A stretch of 64,000 nt of DNA, taken from Brevundimonas vesicularis (GTDB lineage Bacteria > Pseudomonadota > Alphaproteobacteria > Caulobacterales > Caulobacteraceae). The translations under genes and the position numbers were made by a program. The first letter of the stretch is position 1. Every line of letters begins with the position of its first letter. Below are positions 50,139-63,080 of this stretch, piece after piece. The stretch spans positions 2,480,001 through 2,544,000 of the forward strand of contig NZ_CP114278.1 in NCBI RefSeq assembly GCF_027105095.1, written 5' to 3'. The notes under the pieces were generated by a model. That model had not been told where the DNA came from. It searched no databases and saw nothing but the letters and a program-made list of their open reading frames with translations.

Positions 50139-52031
50139 TCACTGCAACGTGCGGAACTTCAGCGTGCCCGGCACCGTCTTGAGTTCGCGCAGCGCCTCCG
50201 GGTCGTAGTCGCGGTCCACATCGGTGATGACATAGCCCGTGCGCTCGTCCGTCTTCAGGTGCTGGCCCAGGATGTTCAGGCCCGCCGACGCCAGGGCGCG
50301 GTTCAGTTCGGCCAGCACGCCAGGCTGGTTCCTGTGGATGTGCAGGATGCGGTGCGCGCCCGAAACTTCGGAAAGCTGGACGTTGGGCAAGTTGACGCTG
50401 AACGTCGTATCGCCCCGGTTCAGATAGCCCAGCAGGCGTTCGGCCGCGAACTCGGCGATGGCCTCCTGCGCCTCTTCGGTCGAGCCGCCGATGTGCGGCG
50501 TCAGGATCATGTTGGGCAGGCCCTGAAGCGGGCTCTCGAAGGGGTCGGCGTTGGTGCGCGGTTCTTCGGGGAAGACATCGACGGCGGCGCCGGCGACCCG
50601 GCCCGAGCCGATCGCCTGGGACAGGGCGCCGACATCGACCACATGGCCCCGCGCCAGGTTCAGGAACAACGCGCCTTCCTTCATTCGGGCGAACTGGGCC
50701 GCGCCGAAGATGTTGGCGTTCTCCTTGCGGCCATCCACATGCAGGGTGACCACGTCGCTTTCGGCCAGCAGCGCGTCCAGCGAGCGCATGCGGCGCGCAT
50801 TGCCCAGGGCCAGGCGTTCGGAGAGGTCATAGAAAAGCACCCGCATGCCCAGGTTTTCGGCCAGGACCGACAACTGGCTGCCGATCGCGCCGTAGCCGAC
50901 AATGCCCAGAGTCTTGCCGCGCAGTTCCTTTGAGCCGGTCGCCGACTTGTTCCACTTGCCGACGTGCATGGCGGCGGACTTGTCCGCCACGTCGCGCATC
51001 AGGACGATCATCAGGCCGATGGCCAGCTCGACCACCGAGCGGGTGTTCGAATAGGGCGCGTTGAACACCGCCACCCCGTGATCCGACGCCGCGTCCAGGT
51101 CGATCTGGTTGGTGCCGATGCAGAAGGCCGCGACGGCCATCAGGCGATCGGCCTGTTCCAGCACGTGACGGCTGACCGTGGTCTTTGAGCGGATGCCCAG
51201 GACATGGACGCCCTTGATGGCCGCGATCAGATCGTCCTCGTCCAGCGCGCCCTTCTGGGTTTCGACGGAATAGCCCGCCTCTTCCAACCGCTCAACGGCG
51301 GCGGGGTGGATGTTTTCCAGGAGCAGCATCTTCATGCGGCTGCGCGGGAAGGACCAGCGACCGACCAGCCCTTCGGCATGCAGCACCTCGTCGAGCGACG
51401 CGGCCTCGGCGTCGGCGACCTGGACCACCGGCGCGCGGCGCACGACCTCGGTGAAGGCGTAAAAGGCGTCAGCGGCGCCCGCGATCTTGACCTCGGCGTC
51501 GTTCCAGCCGTCGCCCACCATGACGACGCGACCCGACAGGTTCAGGCCGTGTATGGCGGTCGGCTTGCCATTGGCGTGCGACAGCGGGTTGGCGTCGTCC
51601 ACGCCGACCACGCGGTCGTCCGCGTTATAGATCAGATCGTTGCACAGCACCCGATCGGGAGAGACGCCCAACTCTTCGGCGACGGGCGCAATCACCTCGC
51701 GAAAGCCGCCGGAGAGGATGACGACCTTGCCCTTGTTCTGCTGGAAGAAGTTCAAATTGCGCCGCACCGACGCCGTCAGGTGGTCCGACGCGCTCTGGGC
51801 CAGGGCGGCGACATGGGCGCGGGTCAGCGGCAGCAGAGCCAGACGGCGGCGCAAAGCCTCGCCGAATTCGATCTCTCCAGCCATGGCCTGATCTGTCAGG
51901 GCGGCGATCTGGGCGCGCGTGTCGGATGCGCCCGGCGCGTCTGCCAGGGCGATGTCGGCCAAGGCCTCAAGGGTCTCGAAATCGACCAGGGTCGAATCGA
52001 AGTCGAAGATCAGGGTGGGGCGCGCGCTCAT
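50139..52031 (-). CDS. serA: fused phosphoserine phosphatase / 3-phosphoglycerate dehydrogenase
   Basis: A 630-residue two-enzyme fusion. Residues about 1-215 are a HAD phosphatase of the SerB type: DFDSTLVDFE (nucleophile Asp), VILSGGF and GDGWND. Residues about 233-630 are SerA: LGIRSKTTVS, NAD site VGYGAIGSQ, FLNLARGHVVD, LTPHIGGSTEEAQ (catalytic His) and a C-terminal ACT domain (HRNQPGVLAELNRAL). These are the first and last steps of serine synthesis; SerC is not encoded here. No frameshift or internal stop separates the parts. Confidence 0.94.
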   Translation of the reverse strand: MSARPTLIFDFDSTLVDFETLEALADIALADAPGASDTRAQIAALTDQAMAGEIEFGEALRRRLALLPLTRAHVAALAQSASDHLTASVRRNLNFFQQNKGKVVILSGGFREVIAPVAEELGVSPDRVLCNDLIYNADDRVVGVDDANPLSHANGKPTAIHGLNLSGRVVMVGDGWNDAEVKIAGAADAFYAFTEVVRRAPVVQVADAEAASLDEVLHAEGLVGRWSFPRSRMKMLLLENIHPAAVERLEEAGYSVETQKGALDEDDLIAAIKGVHVLGIRSKTTVSRHVLEQADRLMAVAAFCIGTNQIDLDAASDHGVAVFNAPYSNTRSVVELAIGLMIVLMRDVADKSAAMHVGKWNKSATGSKELRGKTLGIVGYGAIGSQLSVLAENLGMRVLFYDLSERLALGNARRMRSLDALLAESDVVTLHVDGRKENANIFGAAQFARMKEGALFLNLARGHVVDVGALSQAIGSGRVAGAAVDVFPEEPRTNADPFESPLQGLPNMILTPHIGGSTEEAQEAIAEFAAERLLGYLNRGDTTFSVNLPNVQLSEVSGAHRILHIHRNQPGVLAELNRALASAGLNILGQHLKTDERTGYVITDVDRDYDPEALRELKTVPGTLKFRTLQ

Positions 52032-52110
52032 GGGCGGCGTCTTAGCGGCCTTCGCGCCTGCGGCAAAGCCGAGCGATGCTGCTCACTGTGGGCAGATGCG
52101 CTAAAAGTTT

Positions 52111-52143
52111 GCCGCCCGCCGCGATTTTCACCGGGCGGGCGGC
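52111..52143 (-). terminator. hairpin after the 52153 gene
   Basis: GCCGCCCGCC (52111-52120) pairs with GGCGGGCGGC (52134-52143) across a 13-base loop; on the minus strand AAACTTTT follows. It ends the gene at 52153 before serA's start region. Confidence 0.55.
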
Positions 52144-52152
52144 ACGAAAATG

Positions 52153-52692
52153 TCAGAAGCGCGCGATGCGACGCACGTGGCTGTCGGGGCGACGGCTTTC
52201 GAGCACTGCTGCGCCGACGGCTGCGGCGATGGTCGCCACCGCCAGCAGCGCGCCGCCTTCACGGGCGTGGTCGCGCGCATATTGACCGGCGTCGTCAGCA
52301 TAGCGGCGCGCCGTCTTGCCATGCTTCTTCAACGCCTTCTTTCCGTCCTTGCGGGCCGAACGGAACCAGTCGTCGGCACGGTCGCGGAAATCGTAGGCGC
52401 TGTCTGCGGCGCGGTGGCGGGCGTCGCGCGAAAGGGCGCCGGCGCGTTCACCGACATCCTCGGCGCGGTGGCGGAAGGCGTCGACGGCGTCGTGGAAACG
52501 ATCGCGCAGGTCGGACGTATCGACCCAGCCGCGCGGGTCGATGCGCGACTTGATGCGCTGGTAACGGGTAGGGCCGCTGCGTTGCGTCAGATAGACGACG
52601 GCGACAGCGCCGAGCGCGACCGCGAGGAGGCTGCCGGCGGTGATGCCGGGGTGTTTGCGAATCTCTTCGATCGGATCGATGTCGCGGATCAT
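52153..52692 (-). CDS. hypothetical protein, two membrane helices flanking amphipathic repeats
   Basis: A 179-residue protein. A hydrophobic helix at about 18-36 (AGSLLAVALGAVAVVYL), a long charged helical region (about 45-145: DLRDRFHDAVDAFRHRAEDVGERAGALSRDARHRAADSAYDFRDRADDWF) and a second hydrophobic helix at about 150-166. The middle resembles apolipoprotein-like amphipathic repeats. The start MIRDIDPIEEI at 52692 has GAAGAGG upstream. Function unknown. Confidence 0.7.
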   Translation of the reverse strand: MIRDIDPIEEIRKHPGITAGSLLAVALGAVAVVYLTQRSGPTRYQRIKSRIDPRGWVDTSDLRDRFHDAVDAFRHRAEDVGERAGALSRDARHRAADSAYDFRDRADDWFRSARKDGKKALKKHGKTARRYADDAGQYARDHAREGGALLAVATIAAAVGAAVLESRRPDSHVRRIARF

Positions 52693-52879
52693 CGGCAGAA
52701 CCTCTTCAGTTATTGGCGTCATGAACGGAGCGACGGCTCCGCTTGAGCCAAAAGAGCGATCCGCGCCGAAATCGGTTCCGTCGCCCTCCCCCAAGACCCG
52801 GCGGATTAGCCCCTTATCAAGCCGCCTGCGGGCGCCTACATAGCCGCGATCCCGAAATGACGCCCCAAAGGACCTCGCC

Positions 52880-53803
52880 GTGACCGATCACGCGCCCAAC
52901 ATTCCCGTTTCCGACGATCTGGCCGCCGCCTTCCAGATCGAAGGCTGGCCCGTGCGCGGTCGCCTGGTTCGCCTGGGCGCGACCATCGACAAGATCCTGG
53001 CCGCCCACGCCTATCCCGAGCCGGTCGCCGCCTTGTTGGGCGAGGCCTGCGCGCTGGCTGCCCTGATCGGCTCCAGCCTGAAGTTCGAGGGCCGCCTGCT
53101 GGTCCAGGCCCAGGGCGACGGCCCCGTGCGCTATGTCGTCGCCGACTATGGCACCGACGGGTCGCTGCGCGGCTATTGCCGCTACGACGAGGCTGAGGTG
53201 GCCGAGGCGTCGCAGGGCTTCGCCCGTCCCGGCGCCCGCTCGCTGCTGGGCCAGGGCGTCTTCATCATGACGCTGGATCGCGGCCCGGACTTTGAGCGCA
53301 CCCAAGGGATCACGCCGATCGAGGGCGAAAGCCTGTCGCTGGCCGCCGAACACTATTTCCAGCAGTCGGAACAGGTGCCGACCAAGGTACGTCTGGCCGT
53401 CGGCCAGGCTCAGACCGAGGCCGGATCGCAATGGCGCGCCGGCGGGGCGATGATCCAGATCATCGCCGGCGACGAGGCCCGCGGTTCGACCGAAGAGGTC
53501 TGGGACCGCACGCGGGCCCTGTTCGGCACGCTGGGCGATGACGAGCTGGTCGATCCGACGATCTCGCCCGAGACGCTGCTGTTCCGCCTCTTCCACGAGG
53601 ACGGCGTTCGGCTGGAGGGCGCGCGAGAACTGACGGCCGTCTGCCGTTGCTCACGCGAACGGATCGCCTCGGTCCTGGCCTCGTTCGATCCCACCGAGCG
53701 CGCCGAGATGCTGGAGGACGACGGCAAGATCCGCGTCACCTGCGAATACTGCGCCACGGTCTATGCGCTGGACCCTGACGAAGTGGTCGCCGAGCAGATC
53801 TGA
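52880..53803 (+). CDS. hslO: Hsp33 redox chaperone
   Basis: A 307-residue holdase activated by oxidants. The N-terminal domain has VRYVVADYGTDGSLRGYCRYDE. The C-terminal zinc switch is CRCSRERIASVL ... VTCEYCATVY, giving the CxC and CxxC Cys set. Start is GTG at 52880 with AAAGGA upstream. Confidence 0.96.
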   Translation: MTDHAPNIPVSDDLAAAFQIEGWPVRGRLVRLGATIDKILAAHAYPEPVAALLGEACALAALIGSSLKFEGRLLVQAQGDGPVRYVVADYGTDGSLRGYCRYDEAEVAEASQGFARPGARSLLGQGVFIMTLDRGPDFERTQGITPIEGESLSLAAEHYFQQSEQVPTKVRLAVGQAQTEAGSQWRAGGAMIQIIAGDEARGSTEEVWDRTRALFGTLGDDELVDPTISPETLLFRLFHEDGVRLEGARELTAVCRCSRERIASVLASFDPTERAEMLEDDGKIRVTCEYCATVYALDPDEVVAEQI

Positions 53804-53811
53804 ACGAGAAA

Positions 53812-53838
53812 GGGCGGCTCCGAGAGCCGCCCTTTTTT
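53812..53838. terminator. terminator between hslO and phoB
   Basis: GGGCGGCTC (53812-53820) pairs with GAGCCGCCC (53824-53832) around a 3-base loop, followed by six T. It ends hslO and probably also the oncoming phoB transcript. Confidence 0.9.
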
Positions 53839-53842
53839 AGTT

Positions 53843-54535
53843 TCAGCCTTCCAAATCCAGCGAATAGCCCGCCGAGCGGACTGTGCGGATGGGGTTGGCG
53901 CTTTCGTCGGCGATGGCCAGGGCCTTGCGCAGGCGCCCGACGTGGACGTCGACGGTGCGGGCCTCGACATAGACGTCCGAGCCCCAGACCGCGTCCAGCA
54001 GCTGCTCGCGGCTGAACACCCGTCCGGGGTGTTGCATGAAGTGGTCCAGCAAGCGGAACTCGGTCGGGCCCAGATGGACCTCCTTGCCATTGCGCTTCAC
54101 CCGGTGCGAGACGCGATCCACGACGATGTCGCCGTGGTTCAGGCGGTCGTCGGCCAGACCCGGACGGATGCGGCGCAGGACGGCGCGGATGCGCGCGATC
54201 AGCTCGACCATCGAAAAGGGCTTGGTCAGATAGTCGTCGGCGCCGGTGTCCAGACCGCGAACCCGGTCGCTCTCCTCGCCGCGCGCCGTCAGCATGATGA
54301 TCGGCAGGTTGCGGGTCTCGGCCTTGCCGCGAATGCGACGGCAGACCTCGATGCCCGACAGCTTGGGCAGCATCCAGTCCAGCAGCACCAGATCGGGAAG
54401 ACGCTCGTCGATCTGGAGCATGCCCTCCTCGCCGTCGGCGGCAACGGCGACGTCGTAGCCTTCCTTTTCGAGATTATACTGAAGAAGGGTCGCCAGCGCG
54501 TCCTCGTCTTCCATCACAAGGATATAGGGCTGCAC
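53843..54535 (-). CDS. phoB: phosphate regulon response regulator PhoB
   Basis: A 230-residue OmpR-type regulator. Receiver with phospho-acceptor D53 (LVLLDWMLP) and Lys in LTKPFSM; winged helix with VHLGPTEFRLLDHFMQHPGRVFSREQLLDAVWGSDVYVEARTVDVHVGRLRKAL, the PhoB recognition helix. It binds Pho boxes such as those at 59070 and 60557. Start is GTG. Last gene of pstCAB-phoU-phoB. Confidence 0.96.
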   Translation of the reverse strand: MQPYILVMEDEDALATLLQYNLEKEGYDVAVAADGEEGMLQIDERLPDLVLLDWMLPKLSGIEVCRRIRGKAETRNLPIIMLTARGEESDRVRGLDTGADDYLTKPFSMVELIARIRAVLRRIRPGLADDRLNHGDIVVDRVSHRVKRNGKEVHLGPTEFRLLDHFMQHPGRVFSREQLLDAVWGSDVYVEARTVDVHVGRLRKALAIADESANPIRTVRSAGYSLDLEG

Positions 54536-54555
54536 GTCGGGTCTCCGGTCTCGGG

Positions 54556-55281
54556 TCAGTGCGTCGAAAGGTTCGGCGTCGGATCGGAATCCTCGGCCGT
54601 AGGTTGGGCGCGCGGGCGTTCGCCCACGATGTCCTCGCCCGTGATCTCGTAGTGGACGGTCTCGGCGATGTTGGTCGCGTGGTCGCCGATCCGCTCCAGG
54701 TTCTTGGCCATGAAGAGCAGATGGGTGCAGGCGCCGATCGTGCGCGGATCGCCCATCATGTAGGTCAGCAGTTCGCGGAACAGGGCGTTGTAGTGCTCGT
54801 CGACCTCGTCGTCGGTCTGCCAGACGGCGACGGCCCGATCGAGTTCCGAGGCCGTATAGGCGTCCAGCACATCGCGCAGGCGGGTCGAGACCAGCCGTCC
54901 CATCCGCTCGATCGAACGGGTCAGGGGCTGCATCGGCTGGGCTTCGGCCAGGATCAACGCGCGCTTGGCGATGTTCTTGGCCAGGTCGCCTGTGCGCTCC
55001 AGATCGGTGGCGATCTTCATGGCGCCCAGGGTGCGGCGCAGGTCGCTCGCGACCGGCTGGCGCAAGGCGATCAGGCGGATCGCCTTCTTCTCAATATCGC
55101 GGTGAAGGGCGTCCAACTTCAGATCGCGTTCGACCACGGCGCGGGCCAGAGCGATATCGCGCCGGGCGACGGAATCGATGGCGTCCGCAACCTGGGCCTC
55201 GGCCAGACCGCCCATACGGGCGATCTCGGCCGTGATCTGGTTCAGTTCGTCGCCATAAGCTTTGACGGTGTGCTGGTTCAT
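54556..55281 (-). CDS. phoU: phosphate signalling protein PhoU
   Basis: A 241-residue all-helical PhoU with two three-helix repeats: DELNQITAEIARMGGLAEAQVADAIDSVARRD and ERMGRLVSTRLRDVLDAYTASE. Metal-cluster residues (ExxxD patterns) are present. It links PstSCAB transport to PhoR activity. It starts 4 bp after pstB. Confidence 0.96.
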   Translation of the reverse strand: MNQHTVKAYGDELNQITAEIARMGGLAEAQVADAIDSVARRDIALARAVVERDLKLDALHRDIEKKAIRLIALRQPVASDLRRTLGAMKIATDLERTGDLAKNIAKRALILAEAQPMQPLTRSIERMGRLVSTRLRDVLDAYTASELDRAVAVWQTDDEVDEHYNALFRELLTYMMGDPRTIGACTHLLFMAKNLERIGDHATNIAETVHYEITGEDIVGERPRAQPTAEDSDPTPNLSTH

Positions 55282-55285
55282 CGGA

Positions 55286-56233
<948 letters not shown>

Positions 56234-56237
56234 TCTC

Positions 56238-57542
56238 TTACCACCGACGCTCGAAGCGCCGCCTCAGGATAATGGCCGCCGCGTTCATGATGATCATGAA
56301 GACCAGCAGGACGATGATCGCCGCAGCGGTGCGTTCGTGGAAGGCCCGCTCCGAGGCGTTCTCCCAGATGTAGATCAGCGAGGGCAGCGCGCCGACAGGC
56401 TGGTCGATGGCGTGCGGCACGCCCGGCACGAAGCTGACCATGCCGATCAGCAGCAGCGGCGCGGTCTCGCCCAGGGCGTGAGCCATCGAGATGATGGCGC
56501 CGGTCATGACGCCGGGCATGGCCAGCGGCAGGACGTGGCTGAACACCGTTTGGGTCTTGGATGCGCCCATGGCCAGGGCGGCCTCGCGGATCGACGGGGG
56601 CACGGCTTTCAGCGCCGAACGGGTGGCGATGACCAGGGTCGGCAGGGCCATCAGCGCCAGGACCAGACCGCCGACGATGGGACTGGCGCGCGGCAGATGC
56701 ATCCAGTTGATGAACAGGGCCAGACCCAAGAGGCCGTAGACGATCGACGGCACGGCCGCGAGGTTGTTGATGTTGACCTCGATGATGTCGGTCAGCTTGT
56801 TCTTGGGCGCGAACTCTTCCAGCCAGATGGCCGCGCCGACGCCCAGCGGAATGGCGATCAGGGCCGTGACCATCAGCATCAGGGCCGAACCGACCACGGC
56901 GCCCAGGACGCCCGCCAGCTCGGGCTGGGTCGAATCGCCGTTGGTGAACAGGGCGGTGTTGAAGTGCGAGCCGATCACGCCTTCGGTCTGCATCCGGTCC
57001 AGCCAGGCGATCTGCTGGTCGGTCAGGCGGCGTTGATCCTCAGGCGTCTCCCTGGAGAGTTCGCCCTTCAGATACAGATCGGCGTCGTCAGAGAGCGGCA
57101 CGGCCAGGGGCACGGTTTCGCCGATGACTTCGCTGCGCTTGGCGACCAGATCGGCGGCGACGAACTTCAGCTCCGACGAGAACAACCGCTTCATCTGCGC
57201 GGCCTTCGTCCCGGCCGCGTCGTCCTGAATACCCATGCGGGCCAGCTGCTGCTCGGCGGCCAGTTGCTCGAAGTTTGAGCCCTGCGGATAGGCGCGGTCC
57301 ACGCGCGCCGGGTCCATGAAGACCGGCACGGTGACGGTGTGGGTGTAGAAGGCTGTGTGGCCCTGCTCGACGATGCGGACCAGCAGCACGGCCAGGAACA
57401 GCATGGCGGCCGCGATGGCCAGGCGGCCATACCATTTGAAGCGTGTTTCCTTGGCGTGACGACGCTTCAGACCTGCACGCAGGCGGTCGAGACGTCCCTT
57501 GGCGGCCGCGCCGTCGATCTGATCGGGGGTCGCGTCAGTCAT
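56238..57542 (-). CDS. pstA: phosphate ABC transporter permease PstA
   Basis: A 434-residue permease, longer than E. coli PstA because of an extra N-terminal periplasmic domain (about 65-190, DUF3333-like) after one helix. Permease core: [44 protein letters not shown] and [19 protein letters not shown]. Starts 8 bp inside pstC. Confidence 0.96.
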   Translation of the reverse strand: MTDATPDQIDGAAAKGRLDRLRAGLKRRHAKETRFKWYGRLAIAAAMLFLAVLLVRIVEQGHTAFYTHTVTVPVFMDPARVDRAYPQGSNFEQLAAEQQLARMGIQDDAAGTKAAQMKRLFSSELKFVAADLVAKRSEVIGETVPLAVPLSDDADLYLKGELSRETPEDQRRLTDQQIAWLDRMQTEGVIGSHFNTALFTNGDSTQPELAGVLGAVVGSALMLMVTALIAIPLGVGAAIWLEEFAPKNKLTDIIEVNINNLAAVPSIVYGLLGLALFINWMHLPRASPIVGGLVLALMALPTLVIATRSALKAVPPSIREAALAMGASKTQTVFSHVLPLAMPGVMTGAIISMAHALGETAPLLLIGMVSFVPGVPHAIDQPVGALPSLIYIWENASERAFHERTAAAIIVLLVFMIIMNAAAIILRRRFERRW

Positions 57543-58965
57543 ATTGTTCCCGATAGGTCTGCACGATCCGGTGGGCGATGATGTTCAGCATCAGGGTCAC
57601 AAGGAACAGGGTCAGGCCCAGGCCGAAGGCGGACAGGGTCTTTGCGCTGTTGAACTCCTGGTCGCCGGTCAACAGGGTCACGATCTGAACGGTGACGGTG
57701 GTGACGGTGTCCAGCGGGTTGAAGGTCAGGTTGGCGGCCAGGCCCGCGGCCATGGTCACGATCATGGTCTCGCCAATGGCGCGCGACACCGCCAGCAGCA
57801 GGGCGCCGGCGATGCCCGGCAGCGCGGCGGGCAGAAGAACCCGCTTCACCGTCTCGGACTTGGTCGCGCCCATGGCGAACGAGCCGTCACGCAGCGACTG
57901 GGGCACGGCGTTCAGAATGTCGTCGGACAGGGACGACACGAACGGGATCAGCATGATGCCCATCACGGCGCCGGCCGTCAGGGCCATCTGGTTCTGAACC
58001 AGAGCCAAGTATTGGCCGAGCCCGTCCAGCGGTCCGCCGATCAGGAAGAGGCCGATCTCGTTGAAGAAGACCCGCAGCAACGGCCCGACGGTCAGGGCGG
58101 CGAAGAAGCCGTAAACGACGGTCGGCACGCCGGCGAGGATCTCCAAGAGCGGCTTGATCACCGCGCGGGTCGTGCGGCCGGCGTATTCCGACAGATAGAT
58201 GGCCGATAGCAGGCCGATGGGCGCAGCGACGCACATGGCGATGACCATGATCAGCAGGGTGCCGGCGAACAGCGGCACGGCCCCGAAGGCGCCAGAGGAC
58301 CCGACCTGATCGGCGCGGATCGCGATCTGGGGACTCCATTGGGCGCCGAACAGGAAGTCGAGAACCGGCACCTTCTGGAAGAAGCGGAAGCTGTCGAAGG
58401 CCAGGGAGGCGATGATGCCCAGGGTCGTAAGGACGGCGATGGCCGAGCAGACGAACAGCGCGCCGTAGATCCAGCCCTCGACCCGGTTGCGGGCGCGCGT
58501 CTGAGGCTTGATCTGCGTCAGGGCGAACAGGCCGCCCAGGATGGCGGCCAGGATGGCTGCGACGCCGCCGCCCCACGACAGGGTGCGTTCGATGCGAACC
58601 ATGCGGCGCGCCTCGACCGGCAGTTGTTCGGCCAGCGGGCGTTCCCAGATTTGCAGCGCGGCCTCTCCGCGACCCACGCGGTGGGCGTCGGCGAAGAAGG
58701 CGTCGCGGCGGAAGGGCTCCAGCGCCGCGACCGCATCAGGCGTACCGACGGCGGTCAGCTGACGCTGAAGCGGGGCGGCGAAAACCGAGGCCAGGATCAG
58801 AACCAGAAGAGCCGGCGCGGCGACCCAGATCAGCGCATAGGCGCCGTGCTGGCCGGGGCGGGAATGGGGCTTTGCGCCGATCGCACGACGACGCGCCAAC
58901 GTGCGTCCGCCCAAGAAGGCGGCCGCACTCAAGGCGACGAGGATCAGCAGATAAATCCAGATCAT
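57535..58965 (-). CDS. pstC: phosphate ABC transporter permease PstC
   Basis: A 476-residue permease with extra N-terminal helices and a loop (about 1-170) before the core: GLLSAIYLSEYAGRTTRAVIKPLLEILAGVPTVVYGFFAALTV and MGATKSETVKRVLLPAALPGIAGALLLAVSRAIGETMIVTMAAG. First gene of pstC-A-B-phoU-phoB, preceded by a Pho box at 59070. No pstS in the window. Confidence 0.96.
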   Translation of the reverse strand: MIWIYLLILVALSAAAFLGGRTLARRRAIGAKPHSRPGQHGAYALIWVAAPALLVLILASVFAAPLQRQLTAVGTPDAVAALEPFRRDAFFADAHRVGRGEAALQIWERPLAEQLPVEARRMVRIERTLSWGGGVAAILAAILGGLFALTQIKPQTRARNRVEGWIYGALFVCSAIAVLTTLGIIASLAFDSFRFFQKVPVLDFLFGAQWSPQIAIRADQVGSSGAFGAVPLFAGTLLIMVIAMCVAAPIGLLSAIYLSEYAGRTTRAVIKPLLEILAGVPTVVYGFFAALTVGPLLRVFFNEIGLFLIGGPLDGLGQYLALVQNQMALTAGAVMGIMLIPFVSSLSDDILNAVPQSLRDGSFAMGATKSETVKRVLLPAALPGIAGALLLAVSRAIGETMIVTMAAGLAANLTFNPLDTVTTVTVQIVTLLTGDQEFNSAKTLSAFGLGLTLFLVTLMLNIIAHRIVQTYREQYD

Positions 58966-59069
58966 TCAGAAGTCCGAAGCGCCGTGCGCGAATCGACGAC
59001 GGTCCTGAACATCGGGACCAACGCGGCGCGACTACTGCCTGCGAATGGTCAGCGGATTACGACGGGTCG

Positions 59070-59087
59070 ATGACAGTTGGGTGACAG
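59070..59087 (-). promoter_or_regulatory. Pho box upstream of pstC
   Basis: On the minus strand the site reads CTGTCAC-CCAA-CTGTCAT, two 7-bp direct repeats at 11-bp spacing, an almost perfect PhoB-binding sequence, 105 bp before the pstC ATG. A TAATCC-like -10 lies about 10 bp further. It should activate the pst operon under phosphate limitation. Confidence 0.88.
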
Positions 59088-59105
59088 CGACCGTCCGTCG
59101 CGCCC

Positions 59106-60503
59106 TCAGCGTCGCTCGACCGGTTGCGGGAACCAGGCGGTGAAGGCCGCGCCCATGCCCGGCGCGCTTTCGACCACCAGACCGCCTTGGTGACGGTTGA
59201 TGATGTGTTTGACAATGGCCAGGCCCAGCCCCGTCCCCTGCCGCTCGCCGCTCTTTTGACCCTCGACCCGATAGAAGCGCTCGGTCAGGCGGGGCAGGTG
59301 TTCGCGCGCCATGCCGGGCCCATGGTCGCGCACTGTGACGGCGGCATAGGAGATGCCCGCCGTGCGGTCCGGCGTGACCAGCGGCAGTCGTGTGGCGCCG
59401 GGCATGCGCGAGGCCCAGGCCTCGTCGAACGACAGGTCCGAACGGACCGAGATTTCGACCGTGCCGTTGCGTGACGAATATTTGACGGCGTTGTCGAGCA
59501 GGTTCTGCACCACCTGCAATATCTCGTCGCGATCGCCGCTGATCGACGCCCTCGCCTCCCCCTGATCCAGGGCGATGGCGATCTCCTTTTCGCGCGTCAG
59601 AACGCTGATGGCGTCGACCACGTCGGAAGCGGCGCGGTCCAGATCGACGCGGCCGGACGGCGGAATATGCTCGTTCAGTTCGATCCGGCTGAGCGACAGC
59701 AGATCCGCGACCAGCCGCCCCATCCGATCCGCCTGGGCCGACATGATGTCCAGGAAGCGGTCCCGCGCGACCACATCCTCACGGGCATGGCCCTTCAGGG
59801 TCTCGATAAAACCGCTGAGCGAGGCCAAGGGCGTGCGCAGTTCGTGGCTGGCGTTGGCAAGGAAGTCCACGCGCATCATCTCGATGCGGCGCGAGTCCGT
59901 TTCGTCGCGCAGGATCAGCAGGGCTAGCTCCGACCCGGTCTTGCCTGACGCTTCGAGTGAGAGCGGACGGGTCCAGGCGCGCCAGCGTCGGTCGCGCTGA
60001 CCGCCCGTCGCATAATCCGTGGTGCGCGCGGTCCCGCCGAACAGGGCCTCGTCAACCGCCTCCAGCACGCCCGGTTCGCGGATCACCTGAACCAGCAACG
60101 CGCCCTGACGCTGGATGCGCAGAAGCTCGCGCGCAGCCGCGTTCGCCATCACGATGCGTCGCCCGGCGATGTCGTCCGGCTCGCCGCCGCTGACCACCAG
60201 CACCGGATCGTCCAGCGCCTCGAACACCCGGTCGAGAAGATCGCCCGTCACCATGTCGATGGCGGGCTCGGTCGCAGCGCTGTCGTTCGCAACCGGAGCC
60301 GCCAGCGATGGCTCGCCCATGTTCAGCAACCAGGCGGAAGCCGCCACGACCACCGCGCCGCCAACCAACCAATCGGCCAGTTGAGGATGCAGAATCGCCA
60401 GCACCAGCAGCGTCGCGATGGCGATGCCTATGCTGGCGCCGACCGTCCATAACCGTGAAGTGGAGATCGGGGCGACGGGCGAAGGCGAGACTTCATAAGG
60501 CAT
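59106..60503 (-). CDS. phoR: phosphate regulon sensor kinase PhoR
   Basis: A 465-residue kinase. Two N-terminal membrane helices (about 18-60) followed by a PAS domain (about 90-200), HisKA (NASHELRTPLASLSGFIETLKGHARED) and HATPase_c (LLDNAVKYSSRNG, VRDHGPGM, GTGLGLAIVKHIINRHQGGLVVES). No periplasmic sensor domain, as expected for PhoR acting through PstB/PhoU. A degenerate Pho box lies upstream. Confidence 0.95.
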   Translation of the reverse strand: MPYEVSPSPVAPISTSRLWTVGASIGIAIATLLVLAILHPQLADWLVGGAVVVAASAWLLNMGEPSLAAPVANDSAATEPAIDMVTGDLLDRVFEALDDPVLVVSGGEPDDIAGRRIVMANAAARELLRIQRQGALLVQVIREPGVLEAVDEALFGGTARTTDYATGGQRDRRWRAWTRPLSLEASGKTGSELALLILRDETDSRRIEMMRVDFLANASHELRTPLASLSGFIETLKGHAREDVVARDRFLDIMSAQADRMGRLVADLLSLSRIELNEHIPPSGRVDLDRAASDVVDAISVLTREKEIAIALDQGEARASISGDRDEILQVVQNLLDNAVKYSSRNGTVEISVRSDLSFDEAWASRMPGATRLPLVTPDRTAGISYAAVTVRDHGPGMAREHLPRLTERFYRVEGQKSGERQGTGLGLAIVKHIINRHQGGLVVESAPGMGAAFTAWFPQPVERR

Positions 60504-60556
60504 GGCGTCAGGCCGACCTCCATCTGAAAGTGATTTCCGATCCTTGCACGGATTTC

Positions 60557-60574
60557 ATGACGGCGCGTCGACAG
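60557..60574 (-). promoter_or_regulatory. degenerate Pho box upstream of phoR
   Basis: The minus strand reads CTGTCGA-CGCG-CCGTCAT, matching the Pho box in 11 of 14 repeat positions with correct 11-bp spacing, 54 bp before the phoR ATG. It suggests autoregulation of phoR by PhoB. Confidence 0.6.
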
Positions 60575-60646
60575 CCAGGGCGTTCTTTAGCTTTGCCGCA
60601 CGGTTTCTTTAGGATTTTCAGCCAGGATGTCGCCAAGGGAGGCCTC

Positions 60647-62935
<2,289 letters not shown>

Positions 62936-63080
62936 CCCGTTCCTGAAGCGGAACCTTTGACGGTTGCGCCTCGGACCTGATGCGTGTAATAGCCCGCGCT
63001 CTTGAATTCGAGGGTTCATCACCCCCGCCGCGAGAGCCCCGGGTTGGCGCGGCGTTTCCGTTGTTGTTGAGGCGAGCCAC

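Noticed and set aside
60308..60646. 113-codon extension of the MHYT kinase
   Set aside because: It overlaps phoR and is Arg/Pro-rich; GTG 60647 has a good ribosome site and starts the MHYT domain.
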